The notes beneath the pieces were generated by a model that was not told where the DNA came from, searched no databases, and worked only from the letters and a program-made list of their open reading frames with translations. Position numbers and translations under genes: made by a program. Shown here one piece after another: positions 20,340-21,112 of a stretch of 21,112 nt of DNA. This stretch comes from Saccoglossus kowalevskii (Eukaryota > Hemichordata > Enteropneusta > Harrimaniidae): NCBI RefSeq assembly GCF_000003605.2, contig NW_003143815.1, positions 168,997 to 190,108 of the forward strand, given 5' to 3'. Positions within the stretch are counted from its first letter, which is position 1, and each line of letters starts with the position of its first letter.

Positions 20340-20709
20340 ATCTGGGTTTTTATTATTACAAAAATAAAAACAAATAATTCAATTCAATCATTCAATTTTC
20401 TTGCTATCGACAGTATTAAAGAAAAATAACGGTTGAATCTATGTATTGGTTGTTTTGGCACCAAATCCTTGCGCAATGCAGTACGTTACTTGCTGCGAGT
20501 CCTTTGCGTTGGTGTTTTGAGTTTATAGACTGAAGCAGGCAATTAGCAGACTGCCAATCGACGCAATGTATGGCATACTACGACTGTAATACAGAAAAAA
20601 ACAAACATAGCAGATAACAAAATCCCCTCTGGGAAAAAAAAGTACATGACAAACGCTGTCTGGTATACGGTGGTGAGACAAAAACAAAAACAAAATTAAT
20701 TTACTTGTA
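20340..20709 (-). other. Probable 3' UTR of the right-hand LINE
   Basis: This is the non-coding sequence immediately downstream of the ORF2 stop. The left limit is uncertain: no clear poly(A) or target duplication was found, though the T/A-rich stretch near 20330-20400 could be the tail. Confidence 0.3.
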
Positions 20710-21112
20710 TTAAGCCAACCAATTATTTAAGAGCTCCCATTTACGATAGTGATATTGTTCCTTTCCTTTATATAGGGCTATTTCCAACTCTATTTTTCTA
20801 TTTTCACGGACTAGTGATTTAAACGCAATTGCAGAAGGGATTGTAGCATTTCTTCTACAGCTATAAATATACTTTTTGAACAGTAAAATAAAATGGTTCA
20901 AAATTAGATTGTCATCATTTAAAATGCCTAAAATTATATTTACTTTATTACACTCTATTTGTTGAATTTCCCTTGGAATAGCATCTATTATGCCCTGAAT
21001 TTGGAAAAATTCTACTTGAGAAATACCTTTAGTATTCCAAAAACCCCAATTGTAAAAGTTTCCATTGGTGTCAATTAAATCCCCAATCCGATTACTATTT
21101 TTGTTTGCCAAT
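20710..21112 (-). mobile_element. C-terminal part of an L1/Tx1-like LINE ORF2, running off the right edge
   Basis: A frame with no stop runs from the window edge to TAA at 20712-20710. The reported initial Met is really a TTG Leu codon, so the start is outside. The segment NRIGDLIDTNGNF...FFQIQGIIDAIPREI is characteristic of the region after the reverse transcriptase core in L1/Tx1-type LINEs. It is followed by LLFKKYIYSCRRNATIPSA and a charged helical end. ORF2 supplies endonuclease and reverse transcriptase for retrotransposition. The 133 visible codons are intact, suggesting a young copy. The element's 3' UTR should extend left, perhaps to about 20340. Confidence 0.8.

Overview
The window reads as nuclear DNA of a multicellular animal, most likely an invertebrate. 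It is AT-rich by eye (roughly two thirds A+T). Short coding exons are separated by GT...AG introns with T-rich acceptors, there are AATAAA signals, and pieces of non-LTR retrotransposons, TA-flanked inverted-repeat elements, tRNA-like sequences and microsatellites are scattered through it. Nothing in it looks bacterial. The species cannot be placed from sequence alone.

Left end (1-2.65 kb, + strand): the last exons of a class B (adhesion/secretin-type) seven-transmembrane receptor. They carry the end of TM5, all of TM6, TM7 and a Ser/Thr-rich tail. TM7 is split by a 42-nt exon, as in vertebrate class B receptors. The tail has two possible ends.

Middle (about 13 to 4 kb, - strand): a convergent gene assembled here from short exons, most of them too short to stand out as ORFs. 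Four exons (11863-11739, 10910-10793, 10570-10470, 10021-9470) join in one frame. Together they give a single-pass membrane protein whose last exon encodes a coiled coil plus an RRM-like domain related to LINE-1 ORF1p. Its introns hold a CTACA/TGTAG microsatellite. A second set of phase-compatible exon candidates (7692-7616, 5690-5585, 5273-5197, 4183-4129) lies downstream and could be an alternative 3' end or a separate gene. Two non-autonomous DNA transposons (4724-5095 and 8022-8256), each with long TIRs and flanking TA, sit in this interval.

13-15 kb: a CpG-richer, promoter-like stretch. It has a CRE-like site and a perfect CArG box at 13.16-13.18 kb, two more CArG boxes at 14.57-14.60 kb, a TATA box at 14.79 kb and two clean + strand splice donors (13729, 14908). 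No confident protein could be assigned there.

15-21 kb: mainly repeat-rich intergenic DNA. It contains a TTATA microsatellite, a GC-rich islet, a frameshifted LINE 3' end (+, about 18.2-18.6 kb), a tRNA-like SINE head, a shortened tRNA-like sequence, and the C-terminal part of an L1/Tx1-like ORF2 (- strand) running off the right edge.

All exon joins and topologies are inferred from splice signals and reading phase. No transcript or homology search was available.
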